A program made the position numbers and the translations under genes. The notes under the pieces were generated by a model. That model had not been told where the DNA came from. It searched no databases and saw nothing but the letters and a program-made list of their open reading frames with translations. DNA of 64,000 bases from Irpex lacteus (taxonomy: Eukaryota; Basidiomycota; Agaricomycetes; Polyporales; Irpicaceae). The DNA lies in contig MQVO02000002.1 in assembly GCA_001986395.2 (NCBI GenBank), forward strand, positions 3,162,001-3,226,000, in the 5' to 3' direction. This document shows positions 1-11,659 of the stretch, one piece after another (position 1 is the first letter of the stretch; each line of letters begins with the position of its first letter).

Positions 1-505
1 TCAATGCCACCCAACCTTCGACCTTCTCCTTCTCCTCCTCATCCACCTCTACTTCTCCCTCACCTCCTCCCTTGACGGACTCAGATGGCATCAACTCGAC
101 CGAACCATCGCAGCCAGGCTCTCCTTCCCCTTCCTTTGACGTTCAGCCCTTCTGCTTCAACAAACTCGCCGGAATGACCGCACATCTGCCCGTGGAGAAG
201 GAAGACGAGGGCTTCACGCTCATGGGCGAGGATCCCGAGGAGGTCATCATACCCGACTACCCGACTTTCGTCTCCAACCCACCAGTTGTGATTGACCAAA
301 GCACCGGGCTCAGGAAGAGGTAAGCCTCTCTTCTTTCCTTCTTCACATTCATTCGCTAACACATTTTATCTTTGCATCTAGGGACTACGCGTTCTTCCCT
401 CCCCCGCCTGAGCCCACCGTGGCCACCTCGCCTTCCCCAATTCCCTCGTCGTCCTCTCACTCCTCGCTGTTCTCCAGCACAAGCCAAGAGGACGACCTGG
501 AGTAG
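1..505 (+). CDS. 3' end of an unrecognised Ser/Pro-rich protein (5' partial)
   Basis: The frame opens at base 3 and runs into the window from the left, so only the C-terminus is present. An intron at 322-381 (gtaagc...tctag) splits an Arg codon; the second exon reads to a TAG at 503-505 and ends in an acidic QEDDLE tail. The visible part is low-complexity Ser/Thr/Pro-rich at first, then a more ordered stretch around 'FCFNKLAGMTAHLP' and 'DPEEVIIPDYPTF', then Pro- and Ser-rich again. I do not recognise the family. The protein looks disordered and cytosolic or nuclear, with no membrane segment in the visible part. Confidence 0.7.
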
Positions 506-1463
506 ACCCTCTCCCGGCGTAGCGGCGTGGTTGTGGACGGTAGAGTAAATGGCCTACCGTTCCCCTCCGCGTCCGAACTCGGGGAGGATGGCCTACTGGG
601 ACGGGTGGACGACAGCAGTGTACTGTGGGGGTACCACTGCTGTTCGAAACCCGGCCCGCAATTAACGACGATATGACGAAGAAAATTGGAAAATGGGGGA
701 TATTTGGGCTCTGGGGGCAATTGGCTGTATATTGGGATGAGATGACGGACTCTGATTCGGACTTGGACCTTGTACTTGGACTTGGACATGGATTCGGACA
801 TGCGACTCGGATACGGACACGGACATAGACACTCAGGCTGGACCTTTCTTCTCTGGGACTCGGGCACTTGTGAACCCTCGTAGCATAGACCATTCCTGAC
901 ACTCACCTTTCTTTTTTTGCTCTAGACAGGCCGACCTCCAGGATCAACAGCACCACGCGACCGACCGACCGACCGAGAGCCGACAGGACTTGGGGTAACC
1001 CACGGAGGTAGGCGGGCAGCTTCTCTGGGCGGGGATGAAGGGGGTCATGGCCCTGACTCGTCTGGCGGTCTGTTCGTCTGTTTCGGTGTATTTTTCTTTG
1101 TTATCTGCGGGTGTGAGTACTAACCTTCCCGAGGGAGGGCAGCCGAGTTGTTTTTGACGACGCGGCTGTCCTGGCGCAGACCTTTTCGTGGTCCTCGGGA
1201 TAAGTACCTTTTCGGAGGGAAACCAACATGCGCCAAAGTATCTCGTAGCAGTATATACGTAGCCTTAGTACATGTACCTGCCTCCGAATGCAACACACAC
1301 TCCTTCTTCACACTTCCTATCGCGCAAAGTCAGAAACAGTCAAAAATCTCCAATTATGTCAAAGTAAGTACTCTCCACTACTAGCATATATACACTACAA
1401 TATGTACATCAACCCACTCTCTATACGGGGTATTCTAGATATATCATCGTCCTAACAGAGTCC
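506..1463. other. Intergenic, convergent 3' ends, low-complexity DNA
   Basis: This lies between two convergent genes. No convincing exon was found. It holds a degenerate short tandem repeat (listed separately) and a small GACC repeat near 958-976. Open frames on both strands are short and do not splice into anything recognisable. Confidence 0.5.
742..832 (+). repeat. Degenerate short tandem repeat (GGAC-rich)
   Basis: About 90 bases consist of imperfect repeats of a 6-nt-like unit (variants of ggactt, ggacat, ggacac, ggattc). It is a local microsatellite-like array, likely in a 3' UTR or spacer, with no coding potential that I trust. Confidence 0.6.
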
Positions 1464-3566
1464 TCAGAAATCATACCTATCATCGTCATCGAAAGCCCCT
1501 CCACCACCAGGCGACATGGGCCGCCACTCCTCCACAATCTCTTCCTCGCCGCCACCACCACCACTGTCGACATCGGCAGCAGGACGATCGACGCTACTCA
1601 GAACCGGAATCGTACCCGGTTCGCGTTCATCCACCACCTCGTCCACGGCACTCTGCCCATCCCAATCAAAGTCAAAATCGAACCCAAAATCCTGCACGGA
1701 ATCGTCTTCCCCAACAAAAACACCAGCCTCCTCCAAATGAGCGCCATCCTCGTCCGTGACAGTCTCCGGATCCAAAAGACGAGCAAGAACATCCATATCG
1801 ATCCTCTGCTTCCCACTAGCCGCCTTAGCTTTCTCACCACCAGCAGATCCCGTCTTCTTCCTCTTCGCAGGTCGGTCGTTCGAAGGTTCCTCAGGGACTG
1901 GTGGTGCGTCCCAGTCCCAATCCATCGTTCTCCGTATCGCCTGCACCTCCTCAGGGTCCCTCATCAACTCCTCCAACTCGCCCTCCTCGAACAGCTCGTC
2001 GTCACCCACGGCTTGTTCGCCCCCGCGCTCGTTCGCCAACAGCTGGAGTCTTGTCGGCGGACGCGCGAAGGCATGTTCGAGAACTGAGTCGTCCGCTGTG
2101 AGGAAATGTTGAAGGAGATCTTGACGAGTACTACTGGCGGCCTTGCGACTGCTGGAGCCACTTGCGTGTGGCTGAAGCAGATACCTGGAGACTTCCTCGA
2201 CGTCCTTGTCGTGTCTCGTCTTGCGTTTCTTGCTGGGGCGCGGATGTCGGTGAACATCTGACGCGACGCTGACAGTACTAGCAACACTAGCACCGCCAAA
2301 CGAATACACCGAGCCTTCTGTCGACGTCTCATCATCCTCGTCATCGGGGTCGGTCTCCAACACCAGAACAGGATTCGCCGTCCCAAGAAATCGCCGCCTC
2401 CAAATCTCGTCCTGGAACTGCACGACGTCTTTCAACCCCTTCGCCACCACAACTCTCTTCGCGACCTTCGACCTACCCTTACCACCCCTACTCGGTCTAT
2501 GTTCATGCGACTCCAGCCACGGAACCTCCTTAACACACTCCTCCACCAAATCATAAATGATCTTGTACCGCTGCATGACAACCGCCTTGCTAACGCTGAC
2601 CCGCGCACCTAAAGCCTGTGCCAACGCCCCTGCGTTCGGAAGAGACGCAGAGAGCTCACCTTCCAGCGCAAGCATGAACAGCGCACACGCACTCGGTGCA
2701 CTCGGCAGCTGAGCCAAGCTGCTGTCGTTGCGCGCGACGAGCGAGGCGAGGGAGGTCACTGTGTTGCGGATGGCTGGGAGCCGGGGGATGAGAGGTGTTA
2801 GCGCAGTGACGAGCGTGTGGGGTAACAGGCTTTCCTTTGAGTTTGGGTTTGAGCTTGGGCTGAGGAGTGTCATTAGGTGGGATTCTAGTGAAGGGAGATG
2901 CTGAGCTGGCTCGAAGAGGCTGAACTTGAGCTGGAGGAGGGTGCAAACGGTTGAGAAGGATCGTGCAATGGAGACGAGAGGTTCGTCGATGAGGAACTGC
3001 CAACATGGACGCGTGAGTTGAGGCTCGTCACTCCACGAATTGGGCTCACATACCGCAATATCCCGTAGAGACACACTCTTCTTTGCTTCGCGTAAAGATA
3101 TCGCAAGGGAAGCGCCAGCAGTTCGCTTCGCCTTCTTCCCCCATCTGTACTTGCCCCTTGACATGGCCTGGTCGAAGATAGCCTGGGCACGCGGCGCTGA
3201 TCCTGGATGCGAGAGCCTACTCGCGATAGCACTGATAAACTCATGCATGGCAATCTGTATTGAAGGATCAGCGTCCGTAGGCAATAATGGCGCAAAGATG
3301 CAGCGCACCATATTCCTTCTCTCCCTTGCTTCCTTGTCCTGGCCCGCCAATGCGCGTCCGTTTCTGCCCTTCAACGTACTGCCTCCAGCGACCGGAACGC
3401 CATGCGGATAGTAATCCCGCCCTGAACTATCGACGCGGTCGAGATGCGAGTCGAGGATGTTCTGAGACGGGTTGGCCAGTGTTCCGCAGGAGACGCAAAT
3501 AGCGGAGCCGAGCTCTTCTTCGAAGATTGTTTGTCCGCCGCATGCTGCACAGACCCCGGTGCTCAT
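1464..3566 (-). CDS. TFIIB-family (Brf-like) zinc-ribbon transcription factor
   Basis: The protein starts with a TFIIB-type zinc ribbon: Cys6 and Cys9 pair with Cys24 and Cys27 (CX2C-X14-CX2C). It is followed by a helical region with the layout of cyclin folds ('ASLAISLREAKKSVSLRDIA', then 'VSIARSFSTV') and a long acidic, disordered C-terminus. This matches a general transcription factor of the TFIIB/Brf class acting with Pol III (or Pol II) at promoters. I cannot tell Brf1 from a more divergent paralogue, because the conserved Brf1 C-terminal block is not obvious. The reading frame stays open throughout, but 2997-3053 has perfect intron ends (gtatgt...ttggcag), is 57 nt and in frame. Removing it gives 681 aa and a smoother cyclin-fold sequence. 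The start is the ATG at 3566, just before the zinc ribbon. Confidence 0.72.
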   Translation of the reverse strand: MSTGVCAACGGQTIFEEELGSAICVSCGTLANPSQNILDSHLDRVDSSGRDYYPHGVPVAGGSTLKGRNGRALAGQDKEARERRNMVRCIFAPLLPTDADPSIQIAMHEFISAIASRLSHPGSAPRAQAIFDQAMSRGKYRWGKKAKRTAGASLAISLREAKKSVSLRDIAVCEPNSWSDEPQLTRPCWQFLIDEPLVSIARSFSTVCTLLQLKFSLFEPAQHLPSLESHLMTLLSPSSNPNSKESLLPHTLVTALTPLIPRLPAIRNTVTSLASLVARNDSSLAQLPSAPSACALFMLALEGELSASLPNAGALAQALGARVSVSKAVVMQRYKIIYDLVEECVKEVPWLESHEHRPSRGGKGRSKVAKRVVVAKGLKDVVQFQDEIWRRRFLGTANPVLVLETDPDDEDDETSTEGSVYSFGGASVASTVSVASDVHRHPRPSKKRKTRHDKDVEEVSRYLLQPHASGSSSRKAASSTRQDLLQHFLTADDSVLEHAFARPPTRLQLLANERGGEQAVGDDELFEEGELEELMRDPEEVQAIRRTMDWDWDAPPVPEEPSNDRPAKRKKTGSAGGEKAKAASGKQRIDMDVLARLLDPETVTDEDGAHLEEAGVFVGEDDSVQDFGFDFDFDWDGQSAVDEVVDEREPGTIPVLSSVDRPAADVDSGGGGGEEEIVEEWRPMSPGGGGAFDDDDRYDF

Positions 3567-4938
3567 CTAGAGCTAGAAAAATCTTTCGGTAGGATGATGG
3601 ATGAGGGTGGAAGGTTCAGCGAAGGTGGTGAAACGTTGAATGACCTTTGGGTTATGACATGTACACTGGGCTAGACCGGTGGACACCAGCCCGATGACGA
3701 AGACAGCGTTTTTGACGGTCTACTCTTGCCCTTCCTGTCCTGAGTATGGGTTGAGATGGCGCAAACGTTGTCGACGTCGGTGACAGAGTGAACTGCGATA
3801 TACATACAGCTCGTCGACGTCGAAGTCAGAGAGTGGCGGCCAGCGCTTTGAGGACATGTAGTGACTGTGACACAATGTGACGCAGGCGTATGACGTGACA
3901 AGGCCAGAAAGTTGTCCGCCAGCTCAGACATTTCTCCTGCTCGTCTTGCAGCAGCATACACCCAGCCTACAGACTTCTGCAGACTACGCTTGACATGCAT
4001 CTCATGTCGTGGAATTCTATCTCGTTCACATCTCATATCTGATACACCTGCCAGCCAGTTAGCAGCCGTTCAACCGCCCTGTAGGCCTGTTAGGCCGATT
4101 GCCCAACACACGTTGCGCACCTCGCGCAGAACACGCCGCAGCCAATTTGTACCCCTCGATGGCGATGTCGTGAGGACTATGTGTCGTCGGACAGCTCGCT
4201 CAGGGCTATGTGCGAACGGGAGAATTTGCAAGTACGTATTTGTTGGACTGGCCTCTTCGCGTCAATACCAGATGACTTCTGGAGCGTTGCCTGCCGCCCT
4301 GGTCGTCAAATCTGTTGTTCATGTCCGCTGGAGTTGCAAAGAGGATGCATGTGGGCAGTTGAAGATTGTCTCTCGTGTCTACGCGCGTGAGATGACAGTG
4401 TGTGGCTAAGAGGTCTGCGACGACCGCAATAACGGTGAGGTCGGCGAGAGGACCCCAGTCGTCGGCAGGGGCGCCTTTGGAGAGTCTGGAATATGTCTGG
4501 TGAGGAGTGACATAATCCCACGTTTATCTGCGGCCCACTGATCTCCTCTCACTCCCAAGCGATCAGATTATCTCGGGGAAGCTGCATCGTCTGACTCTGG
4601 CCTGACGTGTGTGTCGTGTATGGTGAGAGTGTGATGGCACCCAAAAGAATTCGAGGGCGAGTGTTGCCGTTTCTCGCCACATTTGCCCTGTTTTCTGCAA
4701 GTGAGCAGCCTCCGCAGAGGGGGGTCCAGGTGGTGCGAGGGTGTGCGGTGCCTCGTGGGGTGCACGTGCTATGACTCTATTGCTGGGACTGCAGACGGGG
4801 CTGGCGACCAGCTGCCTCAGAAAGCGAGACTCCTGGCCATTATTGCCTCTGCCTAAATTCCCAATTGCGGCCAACTCCAACGCCCGCCCCCTATATAAAC
4901 CTTATCTCATCTCTCCTCCCGTTCCCCACCCACCCACC
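3567..4938. other. Divergent intergenic region between the TFIIB-like gene and trehalose phosphorylase
   Basis: About 1.37 kb separates two divergent genes and should hold both promoters. Apart from the TATA box near 4892 I see no conserved signal and no exon with family resemblance. Confidence 0.5.
4892..4898 (+). promoter_or_regulatory. TATA box of trehalose phosphorylase
   Basis: TATATAA lies 41 bp upstream of the start codon in a C-rich, pyrimidine-rich leader. This spacing suits a strongly expressed fungal gene with a short 5' UTR. Confidence 0.6.
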
Positions 4939-7704
4939 ATGGCTCCCCCTCACCAATTCCAATCCCAAGGCTCAGAAGCCCTCCGTCGCAGGCTCTCCAG
5001 CGTCGTCTCCTCAAAGCGTCCCAACGTCACCGGATATGCCAGTCTCACCGTAAGCATCGTCGTTCACCTCGATGGCATGTTCGTCGTTGGCTCACATCTC
5101 TCGTTCATCAGCCGATGTGGGCAGGTATCGCCGGTGCCGTCGTGAACAACGGCACCTCCTTCGAGGTCGCCATCTCTATCCACGACTCGGTCTACAACAC
5201 CGATTTCGCCTCTGCCCTCGTCCCGTACGACGCGACAGAGCCCGATTCCCAGGCCGAAACTATCGAGAAGCATGTTACCAGCACGCTTCGCAAGTTCGCG
5301 TCCGAGCATTTGTGCAAGTTCCTCGGAGCGGGTGTCACTCTCAGCATTCTCAAAGAGGTGCGTGTCGAGATCGAATAACAACAAAGCAGACTACTCACAC
5401 ATCACACGCTTAGGCCCCGAATCTGTGCACTCGTCTCTGGCTCGACTTGGACATCGTCCCCATTGTGTTCAACATCAAGCCTTTCCACACGGATTCGATC
5501 ACCCGTCCCAACATCAAGCACCGTATCTCCTCCACCACCGGTTCCTATGTCCCTTCTGGTGCCGAGACGCCTACGGTTTACGTGGATGCCAATCAGCTCC
5601 AGGACAGTTCCAAGCTAACGAGCGGTGTGGGCGAGAAGCTCCCTATTCCTCGCACGGTCGATGAACAGGCCGATTCCGCGGCACGCAAGTGCATCATGTA
5701 CTTCGGCCCAGGAAACAACCCCCGTCTCAGCATCGCGGCGCGCAACCAAGTGGCAGTCGATGCCGGTGGCAAAATCCATCTTATCGACGATCTAGATGAA
5801 TTCAAGAAGACGGTTGGAAAAGGTACCTGGAACTCCGTGATCAAGTTAGCAGACGAACTCCGTGAGAAGAAGATCAAGATTGGCTTCTTCTCCTCGACAC
5901 CCCAAGGAGGTGAGTGCGGGGTTTCGCCCTTTACCCCACATTTTCCAGGGCGTGGCATGCGGGGTTTGATCGCTGACGTGCGTCTTCCATGGGACTGAAT
6001 CTATTCGAAACGTAAAGGTGGTGTGGCTTTGGTGAGTAAATCCATAGATTTCTGCCACGCCGGTTAACTGACATGGCGTGTTTTTCTGGGGATAGATGCG
6101 TCACGCGCTCATCCGATTCTTCAACGCGCTGGATGTCGACTGTGCCTGGTGAGTACGAGTCCCATCGCATGCCGTACTAGTCTCTTTGTATCTATGCATG
6201 CTCCGAAGCATGAGAACACCCCTTGCTAAACGCACGCTTTCTTCGCAGGTATGTGCCGAACCCATCTCCCGCTGTTTTCCGTACCACCAAGAACAACCAC
6301 AACATCCTCCAAGGCGTCGCAGACCCTAGTCTCCGCCTGACCAAGGAACAAAAGGACAACTTTGACGCGTGGATTCTCAAGAATGGCCTGAGATGGACCG
6401 CTCCCGGTGGACCGCTCGCCCCAGGTGGTGTCGATATCGCCTTCATCGGTAAGTGCACATTGTGGCGTCTACACAAGATTAGACAACTGATTGACACGAA
6501 CTCAATCTTTAATTCAGATGACCCCCAGATGCCCGGTCTTATTCCCCTCATCAAGAAAGTCCGCCCCGAACTCCCCATCATCTACCGTTCGCACATTGAG
6601 ATCCGTAGCGATCTCGTGCATATCGCGGGCTCGCCCCAGGAGGAGGTCTGGAAGTACCTGTGGAATAACATCCAGCTTGCCGATCTTTTCATCAGTCACC
6701 CGGTGAACAAGTTCGTGCCCAGCGATGTCCCCATCGAGAAGCTTGCTCTCCTCGGTGCTGCTACCGACTGGTAAGTGATCGAGGTCAGAAAACCCACCTT
6801 CGTCAAGCTAACTATTGCGTAGGCTCGATGGTCTCAACAAGGAGCTCTCTCCTTGGGACTCGCAGTACTACATGGGCGAGTTCCGCAGCCTCTGCGTCAA
6901 GGAGAAGATGCACGAGCTCGCATGGCCAGTCCGGGAGTACGTCGTCCAGATTGCTCGTTTCGACCCGTCAAAAGGTATCCCCAACGTCCTCGAGTCGTAT
7001 GCCAAGTTCCGCGGCCTGCTCGAGGCAAAGGGTACTCCCGCAGAGGAGGCTCCTCAGTTGTTGATTTGCGGTCACGGTGCCGTCGACGACCCCGATGCCA
7101 GTATCATCTACGACGACGTTGCAAACCTCGTCAACAACAAGTATGCCAAGTACGCGAAGGACATCGTGTACATGAGGTGCCCGCCGAGCGATCAGCGTAA
7201 GTGATTTACTTTCTTTGCGTGATAGACCCAAACTCACTCGAGTTCACAGTCCTCAACGCACTCATGGCCAACTCCAAGTTCGCCCTCCAACTCTCCACCC
7301 GTGAAGGCTTCGAAGTCAAAGTCTCCGAGGCTCTCCACGCCGGCAAGCCCGTCATCGCCTCCAAGACCGGCGGCATCCCCCTCCAAATCGAACACGGCAA
7401 GTCCGGCTACCTCTGCGACGTCGGCGACAACGACACCGTCGCCAAGTACATGTTCGACTTGTTCACGGACGACGACCTGTATGACGAGATCTCCGAGTAC
7501 GCGCGCACGCACGTCTCTGACGAGGTTGGCACTGTTGGTAACGCTGCGGCGTGGATGTACCTTGCGGTTATGTATGTCTCGAGGGGCGTGAAGATCCAGC
7601 CGAAGGGTGCTTGGTTGAACGATTTGTTGAGGACGGAGTGTGGCGAGCCGTACCAGCCTGGAGAGCCCAGGTTGCCTCGCGGTGGTCTCAATGTCCAGGC
7701 GTAG
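4939..7704 (+). CDS. Trehalose phosphorylase (retaining, GT4 family)
   Basis: This enzyme reversibly splits trehalose with phosphate into glucose and alpha-glucose 1-phosphate in the cytosol, a main trehalose route in mushrooms (clock-controlled CCG-9 family). Nine exons were read: 4939-5049, 5112-5357, 5414-5909, 6018-6031, 6096-6148, 6249-6448, 6518-6770, 6823-7196 and 7250-7704. They sum to 733 aa, close to known basidiomycete enzymes as I recall them. The fourth exon is only 14 nt. The N-terminal half carries a GGGVALM segment; the C-terminal GT4 half carries 'ARFDPSKGI', 'LLICGHGAVDDPD' and 'STREGFEVKVSEAL', the last holding the conserved EX7E-type donor-phosphate signature. The ATG follows a CCACC context and a TATA box, which supports the start. 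Confidence 0.93.
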
Positions 7705-8164
7705 TGATCCTTTCCCTCGCTCATCGTTTCCTTGGCTCGGACTGTGGATGAAAAATGGTGAAATCTGGAAATGCTCGCTTTGCTTGTGCTGTTTGTGAAA
7801 TACTAGATATAAAGTTGGTTTTGTAGAAATACGTTGTACAAAATAGAATGGTGGACTTGTTGATCTTTTATCATCTTGCGTGCTACTTTGTTAAGGAATT
7901 GTAACCTGCGCTGTGCAGACCAAGGAGAGTCATGGCCACAGTCAAAGTCACGATGGGCGTCTACACGCTATGAGACGCGCCTGGCCGCAGAAGTAATTTA
8001 CGGGGAAATAACTTGTCCCCACACATCACCGGCGTGGCCTCCATAAATTCTTTGTCTCCCGAATATACGTACCCGGCATGAGCTTGCTTTCCAACCACCA
8101 CGTACCCAATATCTTCTGTGATTTTCCACGACAAAGTAGCTCTCAATCATCGTTAAGCACAGGG
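7705..8164. other. Intergenic
   Basis: This holds the 3' flank of trehalose phosphorylase and the 5' flank of the next gene. No other gene or clear TATA element was seen. Confidence 0.5.
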
Positions 8165-9040
8165 ATGGACGTCGATATGCGCTCACCGTCCTTTACCATG
8201 ATGCGACCGACGGCACCCTCGACGTCCTCGAAGCGGCCGCGGTCGCCTGCATCGCCCAGCAGCGCGTACGACAGACCTAATGTATGTACGCGTTCCTTCA
8301 CTTTCTCTCCTTCGGGTGTGTGCATCAGGAGGCTCATCTGCCAGATTTATATGTCTCCTATAAATGACCTTGGCCTCCTCTGTGGAACGTGCACACTTCT
8401 TTAGAAACGCCTCACGTTGGATCCGATGACGAGCTTTCCTTCTGGTCTGCCTTCACCTGTGCCAACACCTCCGCCTCTGGCTACGCGCCAGGTATCAGAA
8501 GATTGGGTGTCTAGGACGCGTGGGCTGAGGATCGATAGGGATCATGTCGGTCCTGTGGCTGTCATCCAAGAGGAGCCTCGGTTGGTTGCTGGTTCTAGTA
8601 GACAGGAGGGATACAACGATGATATGGTGTGTCTTCTGTATGCTTCTATATAGAGTATGGTATCTGACCCTATCATGCAGAACATGGACGACGAGCTGAT
8701 GTCTGAACCGTGGCCGCCTTCCTGCTTTCCTCCCTCGGCGAATAATAATATCCTCTCGCATCCATTTCCTTCAAGGCCTCCAGCACCCCTCGACCTCCAA
8801 CGCATACAAATACAAAGCTTGCCTGCCCTCTCTGAACAAGCATACCCTCCTCCCTACGCATCCGACCCTGCGCCACTAACTCCCACAACACCCACCCGTT
8901 CATCAAGAATGGAACTCCAACCAGAAGACATCGCCCTGCCTCTCTCTCCTCCTAGGAAACCGCGATTTACCATGGGTCCGAGGCTCGACTGCGAGAAATG
9001 CCGGCTACGCGTGCCTGGGCACTACTCCCATTTCAACTGA
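8165..9040 (+). CDS. Hypothetical Pro/Ser-rich protein with a C-terminal Cys pair
   Basis: Three exons (8165-8281, 8405-8626, 8681-9040) give 232 aa. Both junctions fall on codon boundaries with good splice sites (gtatgt...tttag, gtgtgt...atgcag). Most of the chain is Pro/Ser/Thr-rich and probably disordered, with 'SKRPRSPASPSS' and several PxxP stretches. The last 20 residues change character: DCEKCRLRVPGHYSHF, a compact CX2C segment that looks conserved and might bind metal or a partner. No catalytic domain, signal peptide or membrane helix is visible. I do not know the function. Confidence 0.7.
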
Positions 9041-9445
9041 AATCCCGGCTTCATCGACATCCATCATGCTCCTTCCGATGAACAACATTACAGATTATTT
9101 ATTCAGGTACTCTAGTCATCTCTGCTATTCATAGAAGTCCGTGCCCATGTCTCTGTGCAGGTTCAACATCGCATCATATCACAGTTATTATCAAGCCGTT
9201 TGCTCGTTGGGTGGTACCAGTATTGTAGGATCTTTGTCGCAAGTTGCGGTCTGTCGCAATATCTATTTGCTTTCATTCGCATGCAATTTTCCACTCAGAT
9301 ACAGTGGTCGCCCTTGTCCTATACCCTTCACATACTGTAGTACACGTGTGCGACATTCTAGGTGAGTTCATGGTCTACTGTACTCCTGCATACGACTAAT
9401 TCCAGCGCTCGGCTCTATCTACTCATGGATCTCCGCGAATTAGGC
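9041..9445. other. Intergenic between convergent genes
   Basis: About 400 bp between two 3' ends. No coding or RNA signal was recognised. Confidence 0.5.
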
Positions 9446-10479
9446 CTATGGTTGTTTCTTGACTAGAGGTTCTTTGAGCAGCTCAACGAAGTTATCAGTG
9501 TTGACCTCTTTCCAGCTGTAAGACAAGATTGATGAGGGCTGTATTCCAATCAAGAGAGGATCATCAATGTGGGCTTACTCAGGGTATGCTAACGGAAGCT
9601 TGTCGTAATGAAGCTCAGGATAGTTCTCGTTGATACTCTTGATCAGAGCGTCATACGCCAGCTAGAAAGTCGCATGAGTTCAGAAACTCAGTAGGTCTAG
9701 AAGCAACGTGGTCCTGATTTACCTGATATCCTTCTGGCTTGAGATGCAATCCATCCGAGAGGAACTTCTTCAGGCCTTCTTCACTCTCGCCACCCGCATT
9801 CCAGAGCAGCGAAAACACGTCCACGACAGGTACGCCTTCCTTCTTCCCCACGGCAATCGCAGCCTCAGCATACGTTCTCGTACGCTCGACCGTTCTGTCC
9901 GAGTGATCTGTCGGCACCTCAATCTGTTTGAGGAACTCGAGCCATAAGGTTGTGTTTACTGGAGGAGGGGTGAGGAGGATAATCCGCGTTTCGGGGGAGT
10001 ACCATTCGGAGGAGGGGGACTTGACGAGTTGGATGAGTTTGGAGAGGTTTGAGGAGTATTCTTCGAGAGGGACGTGTTGGGTTCCTTCCGCCTCGACGGC
10101 GTCGTTTGCACCGAACCAGATAGTGAGAAGCTTGACCGTGGGGAGGTTCGCTCTCTCAGATTTCTTTGAAAACACCTACACACAACGATACGCCAACGTG
10201 ATAAGAGCGCAGAAGACACATCAGTCGCCTGGAGCACGTACGTTCTGAAAGATAGGGAGTGCCCATCTTGAATTGTATCCACTAAATCCGCGGTTAACCA
10301 CGTCGAGTTTCCTCTGATAGACATCTATTCATCGTAAATCTCTGTAAGCGGCACTTCATGTTTATTCTTCTATAGAAATACTGACCTGAGAGTAGTTGAG
10401 AAAGGCCCCCTGGGGCTAGAGACTGCTGGGTAAGCGAGTCTCCTAGAAGAAGAATCGTGTCCTGTATGTATCCTGCCAT
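9446..10479 (-). CDS. GDSL/SGNH esterase (isoamyl-acetate hydrolase IAH1-like)
   Basis: A predicted 260-aa intracellular ester hydrolase. Five exons on the complement were read: 10386-10479, 10242-10324, 9723-10175, 9579-9661 and 9446-9515. SGNH block I is LLLGDSLTQQ, with the nucleophile at about Ser15. Block II is 'NRGFSGYNSRW' with its Gly, and block III is 'IWFGANDA' with its Asn. Block V is 'DGLHLKPEGYQ', supplying the Asp and His. The order and spacing fit the IAH1-like branch, which removes acetate or short acyl groups from alcohol esters. No signal peptide is present. A TATA box 56 bp upstream supports the start. Confidence 0.88.
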
Positions 10480-10875
10480 GATCGCGGTGAGTACTTCGTC
10501 AAGTTAGTTATCGTGTCGATACGATGATCGTGAGTATTTATACGCTGGATGTCAGGATACGGCCCGATCATTGGACTGCTTATTAATTCTTGGGATCGTC
10601 GTGCTTATTGCGACTGTTTGCACATCTACGAGATAATTGAGGGACTCGGAGTACTGATTGTACGATGAGGAAATATGGCTCGATATACTCACTCACTTGG
10701 TCATGCTGCTCGATTCCTGACGGATACTTAGCAGTAACTGCTGATCTCGACAAACACAGTCGCATTCGTCGCAACACTAAGCCCGCAGCCCATACTGACA
10801 TGTTCAACATACAGCTACATTGGTGGTTTTTCAAACATACGAGGGTGTCGTTCAATCTAGCAAGCATCTGGCATC
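10480..10875. other. Intergenic (esterase promoter and 3' flank of the methyltransferase-like gene)
   Basis: The region contains the esterase TATA box at 10535-10542; nothing else was recognised. Confidence 0.5.
10535..10542 (-). promoter_or_regulatory. TATA box of the GDSL esterase gene
   Basis: On the minus strand this reads TATAAATA, 56 bp upstream of the esterase ATG. Confidence 0.5.
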
Positions 10876-11659
10876 TTACAGAATACCTGGAATAAGACGA
10901 TCCGGCACCTCCCTCACCCACTCTTCCCACTCTTCCTTGAAGTGCTCATGCAACACCTTATCCTCCAGCTTCGTACGTCTCCAGAAAGCACGCATCATCA
11001 TTGCCTCCCACAGGAGATGTACGACAGCGAGGTACCTCCACGCCCCAAGATCCCAGCCGACTTGTGACCACCAACCTCCACGATTGTAGGTTAACATCGC
11101 CGATCCTATGATGACCGCGTAGAGTCCGGTATAGGAAGGATGCCGCACGTAGGCGTAAGGTCCGCTTCGGATGAGCTTGTGGTCTTCCTTGAGAGATAGT
11201 TCAAAGGTGAAGGACGATGCGAGTGTTCTGTAGCACCATATTCGGAGAAGAGTGCCTGCGATAGTCAGAAACCAACCAAAGATGGCTTCAGGCGGAATGT
11301 AACGCTGTGCACGTCCGAGTCTTTGGCTCTCTGTGGCACGAGGAAAGCCCAAGGAAGATTCTGCTAATTCCGAGGGAAGTTGGGCGAATGCCATGGCTGC
11401 GACCTCAACTAAAGCCGTTGTATAATAAAGGGACTATGCGGAGGATGATCAGTATCCATAAGACTTCACTTTCCATGGAATAATTGGAAAGACGTACATC
11501 CCAGACCCATCTATTCCAATAGACAGGTAACACCATCGTATCGCCGTGACTCTTCTGGTCTGTCTTTGGTGGCGGAGGATTGGGTGGGGTAACAGACACG
11601 CGATACGCCCAAGACTGCGTCAGGAGCATCAAAGCTCTAAGGGCATTTGTTGAGGCCAT
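10876..11659 (-). CDS. Isoprenylcysteine carboxyl methyltransferase (ICMT/Ste14)-family membrane protein
   Basis: Two exons (11498-11659 and 10876-11433) encode 239 aa. The C-terminal half shows the family hallmarks: 'LIRSGPYAYVRHPSYTG' (the RHPxY SAM-binding motif), then 'EEWEEWVREVPDRLIPGIL', matching the conserved Glu-Glu-x2-Y/W...VP-x-RLIPG ending. Hydrophobic helices flank both. Family members methylate the prenylated C-terminal cysteine of CaaX proteins in the ER membrane; many fungal paralogues have unknown substrates, so the substrate here is inferred. The N-terminus is shorter and less conserved than in classic Ste14, so this may be a divergent paralogue. Confidence 0.8.
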
